Shown piece after piece: positions 32,819 to 41,360 of a DNA stretch of 64,000 nucleotides. The notes beneath the pieces are model-generated. The model was not told where the DNA came from, searched no databases, and worked only from the letters and a program-made list of their open reading frames with translations. Origin of the DNA: an uncultured Clostridia bacterium (GTDB lineage Bacteria; Bacillota; Clostridia; Peptostreptococcales; Anaerovoracaceae). The stretch spans positions 1 to 64,000 of the forward strand of contig CAKQMV010000006.1 of assembly GCA_934255135.1 (NCBI GenBank). The letters run 5' to 3'. The position numbers and the translations under genes were made by a program. The first letter of the stretch is position 1; every line of letters starts with the position of its first letter.

Positions 32819-33559
32819 TTAAATATCTGATGTCACAAGATCCTTCATTACCTCGCTTGCAAGCAGTAATCCTGCGACCGCCGGTGCGAAAGCTGTTGAT
32901 CCAGGTGTGCTTCTTCTCTTGTGAGCGACTTCTTCACCTTCAATCCTACCCTCTGTCTTAACCGGCTTCTCATCTGAATAAACGACCTTAAGCTTCTTCA
33001 CCCCCAGCTTACGAAGCTCCTGCCTCATAACCTTGGCAAGGGGGCACATTGATGTCTTGTAAATATCTGAAATCATGAATCTTCCCGGTTCGAGCTTGTT
33101 GCCCGCGCCCATCGAGCTTACCACCGGAATTCCTCGACCGATACACTGAACAATCAGTTCAATCTTCGCTGATACTGTATCAACAGCATCTACAACATAA
33201 TCATATTCATCAAAAGGAAACTCATACGCATTATCAGGCAGGAAGAACTTCTGATGAATCCTCACATCAACACCAGGATTGATATCGAGCATCCGCTCCT
33301 TCATTACCTCAGTCTTCGGCTTTCCTATCGTACTATGAAGTGCAATAATCTGCCTGTTAAGATTCGTCATACTTACGACATCATCGTCGATAAGGTCAAA
33401 AGCACCGACGCCACTCCTACAAAGTGACTCGCACACATATCCACCGACACCACCGACGCCAAAAACAGCAACGCGCTTATCTTTAAGTCTATCGATTGCT
33501 TCTTCTCCGTATAGAAGCTCCGTCCTCGCGAACTGACTTGCCACAACGTTTCCCTCCAT
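32819..33559 (-). CDS. tcdA: tRNA threonylcarbamoyladenosine dehydratase
   Basis: A ThiF/E1-like enzyme of 246 residues that uses ATP to cyclise t6A to ct6A in tRNA. Motifs: GVGGVGGYVCESLCRSGVG (nucleotide loop), DDDVVSMTNLNRQ (ATP/Mg Asp and Arg finger region), DAVDTVSAK, and C-terminal STPGSTAFAPAVAG. The conserved TSMCPLAK cysteine is present. No ubiquitin-like ThiS partner lies nearby, which favours TcdA over ThiF/MoeB. It lies between the parvulin gene and the hexapeptide protein gene. Confidence 0.9.
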   Translation of the reverse strand: MEGNVVASQFARTELLYGEEAIDRLKDKRVAVFGVGGVGGYVCESLCRSGVGAFDLIDDDVVSMTNLNRQIIALHSTIGKPKTEVMKERMLDINPGVDVRIHQKFFLPDNAYEFPFDEYDYVVDAVDTVSAKIELIVQCIGRGIPVVSSMGAGNKLEPGRFMISDIYKTSMCPLAKVMRQELRKLGVKKLKVVYSDEKPVKTEGRIEGEEVAHKRRSTPGSTAFAPAVAGLLLASEVMKDLVTSDI

Positions 33560-33592
33560 TATGTTTACAAGATATATAATCCGTGTGTCGAA

Positions 33593-34318
33593 TTAGAGAT
33601 ACTTCTTCTCGAGCTCAGCAACCTTAGTATCATATGCTGCGTTTCTCTTCTCATTGATGATCTTTACTGAAATCTCTTCCTTAACATCATCAAATGACTT
33701 CAGCTCACCGTCATTCTTCTCTGTTACAGTGATAAGGTGGTAACCGAACTGTGACTGAACAGGTCCGATAAGCTCATTAACAGGTCCCTCAAATACAGCC
33801 TTGTCAAACTCTGGTACCATCTGGCCTGGATTGAAAAGTCCGAGGTCTCCGCCCTGCTCCTTAGATGGGCAGATTGAGTACTCCTGTGCAGCATCCTCAA
33901 AGCTGATCTCGTTATTGTTAAGCTTACCCTTGATTTCCTCTGCAAGCTCCTCTGAATCTACAAGGATGTGCTTAGCGTTTGCATAAGCCTGAGTCTTGAA
34001 CTCTTCTCTATGCTCCTCAAAGTAAGCCTTAACCTCATCATCAGTAGCCTCAATGTTCTCTAGAATCTTAGAAACTCCCATCTGACTCAGGATATCTCTT
34101 CTTGCCATCTCCATTGACTGTCTGTAGGCCTCAGTGTCCTCCATGCCCTCATCTACAGCCCAAGCAGCGAACATTACCATATCTCTAACATTCTTCTCTA
34201 CCTGTGCTCTGAAAGCTGGGCTCTGCGCAAAAGCCTTCTGCTGTGCAGGCATTCTGGCAATCAGTACATCAACATCCTGCTCAGTAACCTCAAAATTTCC
34301 AATCTTCATAGTCTCCAT
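33593..34318 (-). CDS. Cytosolic parvulin-type peptidyl-prolyl isomerase
   Basis: A 241-residue protein with an N-terminal SurA/PrsA-like helical region (1-115) and a parvulin domain (about 115-205: YANAKHILVDSEELAEEI; FEDAAQEYSICPSKEQGGDLGLFNPGQMVPEFDKAVFEGPVNELIGPVQSQFGYHLITV). The C-terminal helix is charged. No signal peptide or lipobox exists, unlike secreted PrsA, so it should act in the cytosol. AAGGAGAT precedes the ATG. It heads the minus-strand run with tcdA. Confidence 0.88.
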   Translation of the reverse strand: METMKIGNFEVTEQDVDVLIARMPAQQKAFAQSPAFRAQVEKNVRDMVMFAAWAVDEGMEDTEAYRQSMEMARRDILSQMGVSKILENIEATDDEVKAYFEEHREEFKTQAYANAKHILVDSEELAEEIKGKLNNNEISFEDAAQEYSICPSKEQGGDLGLFNPGQMVPEFDKAVFEGPVNELIGPVQSQFGYHLITVTEKNDGELKSFDDVKEEISVKIINEKRNAAYDTKVAELEKKYL

Positions 34319-34383
34319 ATTGTCTTATCTCCTTTGAATAAAATTATTATCTTCTAACTATATGTACTATATACGTTAAAGCA

Positions 34384-35256
34384 TTAATAGTCCATTACTC
34401 CTCGTCTCTTTATAAAAGAAACAAGTTTCTTAAGAGCCTGGCTCATGTTCTGTGTACAGTAGAAGAGCTGAAGTCTCTCTACGAAATCTTCTCCAAGAGG
34501 ATAGATATCAAAATCCATGCCTTCCTTGATCTCTGAAATCGGCATGATACCGAACCCCTGTGAAATTGCAAGCATTGTATTCTGAACATCCTGACTCTGC
34601 ACGCTCTGGCAGTCCTTAAACGTAACACCAAATCTTAAAGTCAGGTTCTCCCTGCAGAAATCAACATATGATTCGTCATATGACTTTGTGATAAGCGGCA
34701 GATTCTCGACTACATTCTCGATTGAACCAAACTTATCTAATGCATACTTGGACAACACAAGATGCTCCTCTGCTCTCAGAATATCAACAGCCTTTATCTT
34801 GCTGCCCTTACGAAAGCGTGTGCGAAGTGAGTCTGGCATTACAACTGCGCTAAGCTGCCTCTGCAGAAGACCACTTGCAAGGGACTTCTCGTCTGCAACT
34901 GAAACGTTAAACTTTGTATCAGGATTTTCAAGCTGAAATTCTCTGAAAATAGGCACAAAAAAGTGTGATCCGTCGAAACCTATATTCATCTCGCCAGATC
35001 TGTCCTCTTTAATCTCAAGCACCAATTCAGAATATTCATGCTGAAGTGTGATGGCATGGTCATAAAGAATCTGTCCCTTTTCAGTTAGTTCACAGCCCTT
35101 ATTGGTTCTATGGAATAGAAGACAATCGAATTCTGACTCGAGCTGTGATATGTATTTGCTCATTGTAGTCTGCGCAATCTGGCATCTCTCTGCAGCCTTA
35201 GTAAAATTTCCAAGTTCTGCTGCCGCTATAAAATACTCTAACTTATCTATATTCAT
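34384..35256 (-). CDS. LysR-family transcriptional regulator
   Basis: The 290-residue product starts with the LysR winged helix (MNIDKLEYFIAAAELGNFTKAAERCQIAQTTMSKYISQLESEFDCLLFHRTNKGCELTEKG) and continues into a substrate-binding-like domain (GEMNIGFDGSHFFVPIFREF). The ATG at 35256 fits the family start. It is divergent from brnQ with a 255-base shared intergenic region, the usual arrangement for a LysR regulator and its target. Regulation of branched-chain amino acid uptake is therefore a fair guess. The effector is unknown. Confidence 0.88.
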   Translation of the reverse strand: MNIDKLEYFIAAAELGNFTKAAERCQIAQTTMSKYISQLESEFDCLLFHRTNKGCELTEKGQILYDHAITLQHEYSELVLEIKEDRSGEMNIGFDGSHFFVPIFREFQLENPDTKFNVSVADEKSLASGLLQRQLSAVVMPDSLRTRFRKGSKIKAVDILRAEEHLVLSKYALDKFGSIENVVENLPLITKSYDESYVDFCRENLTLRFGVTFKDCQSVQSQDVQNTMLAISQGFGIMPISEIKEGMDFDIYPLGEDFVERLQLFYCTQNMSQALKKLVSFIKRRGVMDY

Positions 35257-35511
35257 AGTGCAAATCCCCAAAATATTAAAGATTTTATGTGTCTATGACA
35301 TTATACTACATAGTTTTTCAGAAACATGTTTTTGATATGAACAAAAGTGCTTGCTAGATGAAAATAATTCGTTTTCTTTTTAATAAATAAAGGGGTTTAA
35401 TAGTGCTTGAGCGGTGAACTTCACCGAATCTTTATAATTAGTTTACTTTTTTAACTAGTTTATTCACATTCATTTCAATCAGGTATTAAGAAAAGTAGGT
35501 AACAAAACAAA

Positions 35512-36894
35512 ATGGAAAACAATAACAAGAAAAGAATTTCGGCGACTATCTGCATGGGTCTTGCACTTTTTGCCACTCAGTTTGGTGCTGGTAATCTGAT
35601 TTTCCCACCATTCCTCGGAAGAGGCACAGGTTCAGATTGGATGACAGGATTCCTCGGATTCCTTATCATGGACGTAGGTCTTGCTGCTGCAGCAGTTCTC
35701 TCAGTAGTAGCTAACAAGGCTGGTACAGTTGACGGAGTTGTTGGTAAGATGGGTCCAAAGGCAGGTAAAGTTCTCCTTACAACTATCATTCTCTGCCTCG
35801 GTCCTTGCGTATGTATCCCAAGAACAGCAGCAACAAGCTATGAGCTTGGTCTTCAGACTATGCTCCCAGGTGTTCCTCTCTGGCTATACGGCGCTATTTT
35901 CTTTGCTATTACACTTTTCCTTGTAATCAGACCAAGCAAGGTTGTAGATATTATCGGTAAGTACCTCACACCACTTCTACTCGGTGTTATGGTTCTTCTG
36001 ATTGTACTCGGAATCGTTAACTCTATCGGAGATGCAGTTGCAATCGATGACATCGTTCCTTTTGCACAGGGTGTTCAGAACGGATATCAGACTCTTGACG
36101 GAATCGGCGGTGTACTCATGACAATGATGCTCATGAATGCAGCATTCGGTTACGGCTTCAAGGATAAGAAGGACGTTTCTAAGATGGTAGCTGGTGCAGA
36201 CATTATTTCAGCTGTTCTTCTCGCACTCGTTTACGGAGGTCTTTCATACCTCGGATCAACAGTATCAGGCATCGAGGCTTTTGCCGGTCTTGACCAGGCA
36301 CCTCTGATGGTTGCAATCACATACAAGCTTATGGGTGATGCAGGAGTTTACGCACTAAGTGCTATCGTTATTCTTGCATGTCTGACAACTGCACTCGGAC
36401 TCAGCTCAGTTGTAGGTGACTACTTCGAGGAGCTCTCAGGTGGAAAGCTTCAGTACAAGGCTGTTGTTGTTACAACTCTCGTAGTGAGCTATGCAATGTC
36501 AAACTTTGGTCTTTCAACAATCATCTCAATTGCCGGACCAATCCTTGAGATTCTCTATCCACCACTAATCGTGCTCGTAATTGGTGCATTCTTTGAGAAG
36601 GTGTCAACAAACCACCACATCATCAAGTTTGCAACTTACGCTGCACTCCTTGTAAGTGTTGTAATGACTGCTAACAATATGTTCGGATTTGGACTTGACT
36701 TCCTGAGCATGCTTCCATTCACACCACTTGGACTTGGATGGGTAGTTCCTGCAATCGTGGGTGGTATCGTTGGATCGTTTGTTAAGGATGAGGTTCATAT
36801 CACTAAGCACGTTCACGAAGAAATCGCTCACGAAATCGAAGGAATTGAGGAGCACATTCAGCACAACAAGAACGGACTTGGAATGAATAACTAA
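35512..36894 (+). CDS. brnQ: Branched-chain amino acid transporter BrnQ (LIVCS family)
   Basis: A 460-residue sodium-coupled carrier with about twelve helices. The N-terminus shows FATQFGAGNLIFPPFLGRGTGSDWMTGFLGFLIMDVG, a hallmark of BrnQ, and CIPRTAATSYELG follows. The C-terminal tail is charged with many His/Glu residues (EVHITKHVHEEIAHEIEGIEEHIQHNKNG), which is atypical. The gene stands alone with its own terminator, divergent from the LysR gene. Codon use is rich in preferred codons, consistent with good expression. Confidence 0.92.
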   Translation: MENNNKKRISATICMGLALFATQFGAGNLIFPPFLGRGTGSDWMTGFLGFLIMDVGLAAAAVLSVVANKAGTVDGVVGKMGPKAGKVLLTTIILCLGPCVCIPRTAATSYELGLQTMLPGVPLWLYGAIFFAITLFLVIRPSKVVDIIGKYLTPLLLGVMVLLIVLGIVNSIGDAVAIDDIVPFAQGVQNGYQTLDGIGGVLMTMMLMNAAFGYGFKDKKDVSKMVAGADIISAVLLALVYGGLSYLGSTVSGIEAFAGLDQAPLMVAITYKLMGDAGVYALSAIVILACLTTALGLSSVVGDYFEELSGGKLQYKAVVVTTLVVSYAMSNFGLSTIISIAGPILEILYPPLIVLVIGAFFEKVSTNHHIIKFATYAALLVSVVMTANNMFGFGLDFLSMLPFTPLGLGWVVPAIVGGIVGSFVKDEVHITKHVHEEIAHEIEGIEEHIQHNKNGLGMNN

Positions 36895-36932
36895 TATATC
36901 TATATATATTCTCATATCAAATACCCAAACTG

Positions 36933-36963
36933 GAAAGACTCGCTGCAAAGCGGGTCTTTTTAG
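36933..36963 (+). terminator. Terminator after brnQ
   Basis: AAAGACTCGCT pairs with AGCGGGTCTTTTT around GCAA with one mismatch, ending in a T run (36957-36961). It lies about 40 bases past the stop. Confidence 0.85.
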
Positions 36964-37011
36964 TTGTGTAAACCGAGCTTGCACAATATCTCTATAAAAT
37001 AACATGATTTC

Positions 37012-37050
37012 TTACAAAAGAAAAACCGCAGTCCAATCGGCCACGGCTTT
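37012..37050 (-). terminator. Terminator after the class V aminotransferase gene
   Basis: On the minus strand AAGCCGTGGCC pairs imperfectly with GGACTGCGGTT around GATT, followed by TTTCTTTTG. It lies about 40 bases past the stop at 37087. Confidence 0.7.
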
Positions 37051-37086
37051 CCCTTATTAGTGTATAACAAACTGGAGTTTAATGTA

Positions 37087-38223
37087 TTAAGCTAAAACCT
37101 CACGGAATTTCTTCTCCATGTCACACTTAAGAAGAATATCATGTTTAGCCAGTACTGCAGCAAGTGCTGTAAGAACCTCAGCAACCTTATCCTCATATGC
37201 ATTCTCACCCATGTGACCTATTCTTACAACCTTGCCTGCAAGGCATCCGTATGATCCTGAGATAATGATGTTATGATCGTGCATAAGCTCTCCACGGAGT
37301 TCCTCATCAGTGATGCCATCAGGAATGTTCACAACGGTAACAGTGTTAGAAAATCCATCCTCAAGATAAAGCCCTAGCCCAGCTTCTGAAATTGCAGTTC
37401 TGCATGCTGATGCAATTGATGCATGGCGCTCGTAGATTGAAGCTGCTTCCTCAAAATAGTTATCAAGTGCCTGACGAAGTCCGTTGATATCACTTATTGG
37501 CATTGTATATGGGAACAGCTTATTCTCATAATAGTCCTTGTACATAAGAATATTAGCATAGAATGCAGCGATTGGAGTCTTACGAGTCTCCATTGAAGCA
37601 TAAGCCTTCTTAGATACCCATAGCATTGTAAGTCCAGGAGGCGCTGAAAGAGCCTTCTGAGAACCGCCACAGAGAATATCAATTGATGCATTGCTAAGGT
37701 CAAGGGGCTCACCGAACATGCCTGCAACAGAGTCAACAACACTCATAATGCCATGCTCCGCAAGCATCCTGCTGATTGTCTCAACATCGTTAAGCACACC
37801 ACTTGGAGTGTCACAGTGAACAACAGTTGCATATTTAAAGTCATGATCCTTCTCCAGGAACGCTGCAAGCTCCTCGATATCAACCGGCTTGTGGTAGTCT
37901 GTTGTGTATAGAACAGGCTCTCCGCCGTACATACTGACAAAATCCTTGAATCCTTCTCCGAAGATTCCGTTATCAATGACGAGTACTCTGTCTCCAGGCT
38001 CTGTCAGTGATGCACATGCCGCTTCAAGTCCGAGGATTCCCTCACCGCCAAGAATAAGTGCCTGATGGTCAATTGCGTGCATTGACATCTCAAGAAGCTC
38101 GCAAGTCTCCTTGTAGAAATCAAAGAAATCCATATCGAGATCTGGATTAGTGCACTCAAGAGCTCTTGCCTCACGAACGTTCTCTCTGACCTGAACAGGT
38201 CCTGCTGTCATAACTTTATACAT
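37087..38223 (-). CDS. Class V aminotransferase (alanine-glyoxylate/serine-pyruvate type)
   Basis: A 378-residue PLP enzyme of the AGXT/PucG group. The start MYKVMTAGPVQVRENVREA carries the family TxGPxxV signature. VVHCDTPSGVLNDVE and SVVDSVAGMFGEPLDL hold the PLP-binding Asp, and the Schiff-base lysine is in GGSQKALSAPPGLTMLW. Typical substrates are alanine, serine, glyoxylate or phosphonates (2-aminoethylphosphonate transaminase is a relative), so the exact reaction is open. It lies directly downstream of an ECF S-component gene but is separated from it by a terminator. Confidence 0.85.
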   Translation of the reverse strand: MYKVMTAGPVQVRENVREARALECTNPDLDMDFFDFYKETCELLEMSMHAIDHQALILGGEGILGLEAACASLTEPGDRVLVIDNGIFGEGFKDFVSMYGGEPVLYTTDYHKPVDIEELAAFLEKDHDFKYATVVHCDTPSGVLNDVETISRMLAEHGIMSVVDSVAGMFGEPLDLSNASIDILCGGSQKALSAPPGLTMLWVSKKAYASMETRKTPIAAFYANILMYKDYYENKLFPYTMPISDINGLRQALDNYFEEAASIYERHASIASACRTAISEAGLGLYLEDGFSNTVTVVNIPDGITDEELRGELMHDHNIIISGSYGCLAGKVVRIGHMGENAYEDKVAEVLTALAAVLAKHDILLKCDMEKKFREVLA

Positions 38224-38259
38224 AGCTTTCTCTCCTTAAATATGAATATATTCTTAAAT

Positions 38260-38290
38260 TCGAAAATCGCCGGCTTCATCTGCCGGCGAT
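38260..38290 (-). terminator. Terminator after the first ECF S-component gene
   Basis: ATCGCCGGC (38266-38274) pairs perfectly with GCCGGCGAT (38282-38290); on the minus strand it is followed by TTTTCG. It lies 7 bases past the stop. Confidence 0.88.
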
Positions 38291-38296
38291 TCAGAA

Positions 38297-38839
38297 TTAG
38301 ATTGTTCTTGGAACATGTCTTCTCAGCTGTCCAATGCATGCAAGGATGATTACTCCTGCAACACCAACCTGAATGATGTTACCTGGAATTGAACCAAGCG
38401 GTGCAGCCCAGTTGCCATAGAGGATAACCTCAGCGAAGTAGTATCCTACAATCTTGATGATGATTGCTACAATTACTGAAAGCACATCGTTAGCAAACAT
38501 ACTCTTGAATGGCTTCTTCTCAGTAATCAGGCCAACCGTATATCCCATGCATCCTACGATTACGAAAGTGAATGGTGCCCATGCTGTCCATCCGCTCATA
38601 AGGTCAAACAGTCCCATTCCGAAAGCTCCTGCCCATGCGCCGGTTCTGCGACCGAAGAGCATTGCTGCTGCGAAAAGTGGAACGTTACCGAGGTGGATAA
38701 GTCCACCGCTTCCTACGAGCGGAAGTCTGATGTTGATGAGCCATGTTCCAACGTAGATAAGCGCTGTGAACAGGGCTGTAATTACTAGATCATATGTTGT
38801 GATGCGAGGCTTTGCCTTAGCATTCTGCATTGTAGTCAT
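38297..38839 (-). CDS. ECF transporter S component (PF07155-like)
   Basis: A 180-residue substrate-binding membrane protein with five or six helices. The pattern TYDLVITALFTALIYVGTWLINIRLP, then LIHLGNVPLFAAAMLFGRRTGAWAGAFGMGLFDLMSGWTAWAPFTFVIVG, is that of the ECF S-component family including riboflavin-, HMP- and pyridoxine-type members. No EcfA or EcfT genes are adjacent, so it would share a group II energising module encoded elsewhere. Its ligand is not evident. It is divergent from a second, distantly similar S component 274 bases away. Confidence 0.82.
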   Translation of the reverse strand: MTTMQNAKAKPRITTYDLVITALFTALIYVGTWLINIRLPLVGSGGLIHLGNVPLFAAAMLFGRRTGAWAGAFGMGLFDLMSGWTAWAPFTFVIVGCMGYTVGLITEKKPFKSMFANDVLSVIVAIIIKIVGYYFAEVILYGNWAAPLGSIPGNIIQVGVAGVIILACIGQLRRHVPRTI

Positions 38840-39113
38840 TGTGCGAATCTCCTTAAATGAAATATTAACCGGTTTTTACAATGACTATTCTACAATAGAA
38901 ACTGCACTTCTCAAATGAACAGATAGAAGAGTTTTGATGAGTACAGATGCCGATTTGCTACGTAATTTTGATACATTTGATATAACTGTACCTTTTGATT
39001 TAGTGATTTTTGCTAAGGTACAGAATACAGATGCTATATCTAACCCTTTCTCCTGCTCCATTTTGTGATAAAATATCTTATAGTTATGATATGTAATTAG
39101 AAAGGTTTTATAT

Positions 39114-39665
39114 ATGACTCCAAGCCGTAATTCAATGAATAAAATGGTATTTACAGCACTGCTGACCGCACTAACAGTGTTGTTCACCTTAATACTCAAG
39201 ATCCCGGTTGGACCTGACTGCTATATTCACCTCGGACAGCCGATAGTATTCCTCGCAGTAATGGCCTTACCTCGTAAATATGCATGTTTCGCTGGTGCAG
39301 TCGGAACATCACTTGCCGATATTCTCGGTGGGTACGCATTCTGGGCACCATGGACCTTTGTTGTTCAGCTGACTGTAGTTCTTGTTTTCGGCTTCTTTAT
39401 AGACAGAGCAAGAAACAGCAATGGAACACATATGATTCTGGGAATTCCCGTTTCTGAGTTTATTGGCTATATAGTTACAATTGTCATTGGTACTATAGCA
39501 TTCTTCTTCGCAGAATATATGTTGTTTGGTAATATCATCGAGGCCGCAACATGTGTTCCGTTCAGGCTGCTCCTGCTATCATCCGGTGCAATAATTGCAG
39601 CAGTAGCGTTCAAGTCACTTGAGGCAGGTACACTCAAACAGAATTTCTACTATAAGAGACCATAG
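39114..39665 (+). CDS. ECF transporter S component (second, divergent)
   Basis: A 183-residue membrane protein of the same family as its divergent neighbour: MVFTALLTALTVLFTLILKIPV, then YIHLGQPIVFLAVMALPRKYACFAGAVGTSLADILGGYAFWAPWTFVVQL. GAAAGG precedes the ATG. Again no EcfA/EcfT partner is present. The paired S components may bind related vitamins; this is inference. The shared 274-base spacer contains an inverted GTACCTT/AAGGTAC pair but no recognised riboswitch. Ends in a bidirectional terminator. Confidence 0.82.
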   Translation: MTPSRNSMNKMVFTALLTALTVLFTLILKIPVGPDCYIHLGQPIVFLAVMALPRKYACFAGAVGTSLADILGGYAFWAPWTFVVQLTVVLVFGFFIDRARNSNGTHMILGIPVSEFIGYIVTIVIGTIAFFFAEYMLFGNIIEAATCVPFRLLLLSSGAIIAAVAFKSLEAGTLKQNFYYKRP

Positions 39666-39750
39666 TAAGGCTAGCTTCAATTTATTTATAATCCATCACT
39701 TCTCCATTTTCATTCTTTCAACAAAAGCGGCATTGTTTCTAGCAGTATTT

Positions 39751-39786
39751 AAAAAGGATAAACAAATTAGCGTTTATCCTTTTTAA
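39751..39786. terminator. Bidirectional terminator
   Basis: AAAAAGGATAAAC (39751-39763) pairs perfectly with GTTTATCCTTTTT (39772-39784) around an eight-base loop. It separates the convergent S-component gene and the small membrane protein gene. Confidence 0.88.
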
Positions 39787-39810
39787 TCAATAATCCTAAT
39801 CAAACTATTT

Positions 39811-40185
39811 TTATTCTTTGCCTGTCTTCTTGATGCAGACAATGTAGAAAATGCAATAAAACACTGATACAACTACCCATATCTTCAAATCACTATAATC
39901 TGAGTTCCATGAGGTAGCACCCATTACTGCAGCGATTCCAAATAATATAGCGCATGCCATCAGTCCACCCTTGCCAGTACTCTTTCTGGTAGCAACACTT
40001 GTAATGCCTCCAGCAAGCATGAAAATCGACAGTATAAATCCTGATGAACCGCTAATTGAATCACTATCTCCAAGTGCATTTCCTACTCCGGCTGCACATG
40101 ATTGAAAAGCAATCAGCACAAAAAGTATAATTGCAATAATTCCAAGCACCAGTCTTCCAGTGCTGCAAACAGCATTCTTCTCCAT
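39811..40185 (-). CDS. Small membrane protein of unknown function
   Basis: A 124-residue protein with four hydrophobic segments (about 10-28, 48-62, 73-90, 100-117) and a short polar loop GNALGDSDSISGSSG. I do not recognise the family. It follows the lipoprotein gene by 48 bases on the same strand; the pair may be co-expressed. AGGAGA lies before the ATG. Signal-like features are absent beyond the first helix. Confidence 0.6.
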   Translation of the reverse strand: MEKNAVCSTGRLVLGIIAIILFVLIAFQSCAAGVGNALGDSDSISGSSGFILSIFMLAGGITSVATRKSTGKGGLMACAILFGIAAVMGATSWNSDYSDLKIWVVVSVFYCIFYIVCIKKTGKE

Positions 40186-40233
40186 AATATTAATAATCTC
40201 CTGTTCCGTTTATCTTGTCTTCAAATAAATCTC

Positions 40234-40749
40234 TTAGAATTTAAGTTCAAATGTGGCCTTCTGCTCATCAAGGTTTCCATCATATGCAGAAAGATTGAGC
40301 TTGACAGGTGCCCCCTTCGCTTTAAGCCCGAAGCATCCCTCAGCCGAACACTTAGCTCCCACAGGTGTCTCCTGAGCATATTCATCACCCAGTGGATATG
40401 ATGTACATACGTTGCCATCTGAATCGATCAATTGTCCTATTGAGTCAATATCCATATAAAGGCCATCCATAAGACCAGTAGTATCCTCGTATCCAAGGTT
40501 CTCATAGCTATACTTTATTAGGATAATCTGCTCAGGATTGCTTTCTTCGAACTCATTTCTCTCGGTAGTTGTTTCGACAGATGTGATTGTAAACTTCCAC
40601 TGGCCATCTACAGCCCATGTGTCACCGACCTTATATACGACCTCTTTCTCGGCCTTGCTCTCTCCAGTCTCTCCATCTGATTCTCCTCCACATGCAGTCA
40701 GCGAAAGCACAAGAACAAGAGATAACAGAAATACACCGATTCTCTTCAT
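40234..40749 (-). CDS. Lipoprotein with a DUF4352/DUF5067-like domain
   Basis: The 171-residue product has a lipoprotein signal peptide with lipobox L-T-A-C (C20), a charged linker (GGESDGETGESKAEKEV) and a beta-rich domain starting YKVGDTWAVDGQWKFTITSVETT. The rest (IILIKYSYENLGYEDTTGLMDGLYMDI) resembles the immunoglobulin-like DUF4352/DUF5067 domains of clostridial lipoproteins. It should sit on the outer face of the membrane. Function unknown. It is followed by a small membrane protein gene. Confidence 0.78.
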   Translation of the reverse strand: MKRIGVFLLSLVLVLSLTACGGESDGETGESKAEKEVVYKVGDTWAVDGQWKFTITSVETTTERNEFEESNPEQIILIKYSYENLGYEDTTGLMDGLYMDIDSIGQLIDSDGNVCTSYPLGDEYAQETPVGAKCSAEGCFGLKAKGAPVKLNLSAYDGNLDEQKATFELKF

Positions 40750-40834
40750 GATGTTCCTCCCAGATACTTGTAGTCATCATAAGACGATCTCATCTCTACG
40801 TTGTTTTCGTCCCTAAATAAGATGCAAAAGCATT

Positions 40835-41275
40835 CTAAAGGCACTCAAGCCCGTGCTCCTCAAGAAAAATATTCAATTTGACAATGTCGTGCTGTCCCTG
40901 ATTAATATGCAAAATAATCGCCGCATCCCGCGGAATCTTCGCATAAAGCTCACCAGCTCCACCCGCACGCAATGTTCTCTGAGTAGCATTAAGGTCCATC
41001 TCTGCCGCCATGCACAACGAAATTATAGAATCCCTTGAAGGATTTGTCTTTATTCCATTCAGGATTTCATATGCATAGCTTCTAGAAAGACCACTTCGTT
41101 TAATGAGATTACCTCTTGTGATACCGTTTTGAAATAAATAATTCTCGAAGATTCCTGCTATACTTGGAATTGTATCAAGACCAGATACATATGATGAAAA
41201 TCTTTTCTTATTGAGTGCTCCCAGTATTTCGTTTAGCTCTTCAGTTTTCTGAGGTTCTGTCATCTTATTCGCCAT
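40835..41275 (-). CDS. XRE-like helix-turn-helix protein divergent from a kinase
   Basis: The 146-residue product has a helix-turn-helix in its middle (NGITRGNLIKRSGLSRSYAYEILNGIKTNPSRDSIISLCMAAEMDLNATQRTLRAGG). The N-terminal helix is charged and the C-terminal part reads AAIILHINQGQHDIVKLNIFLEEHGLECL. This layout, with a divergent membrane Ser/Thr kinase, recurs in Clostridia as a regulator-kinase pair, so kinase control of this DNA-binding protein is plausible but not shown. The two genes are 85 bases apart. Confidence 0.75.
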   Translation of the reverse strand: MANKMTEPQKTEELNEILGALNKKRFSSYVSGLDTIPSIAGIFENYLFQNGITRGNLIKRSGLSRSYAYEILNGIKTNPSRDSIISLCMAAEMDLNATQRTLRAGGAGELYAKIPRDAAIILHINQGQHDIVKLNIFLEEHGLECL

Positions 41276-41308
41276 AAAAGTCTCCTAAATGTATGTCCTA
41301 CTTTTCAT

Positions 41309-41350
41309 GTTTCTTTATGTTACACTAGTATGAGTATAAAACAAAGAAAC
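41309..41350. promoter_or_regulatory. Inverted repeat in the regulator-kinase intergenic region
   Basis: GTTTCTTT (41309-41316) and AAAGAAAC (41343-41350) form an 8-bp inverted repeat spanning most of the 85-base gap. A TATAAA-like sequence (about 41335) lies within it, next to the kinase start. It may be the operator of the XRE protein. Confidence 0.35.
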
Positions 41351-41360
41351 GGAGTAAGCT

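Noticed and set aside
38885..39199. 104-codon minus-strand frame between the two S-component genes
   Set aside because: It overlaps the start of the plus-strand S component, lacks a ribosome site and has an unusual Lys/Ser/Val-rich composition.
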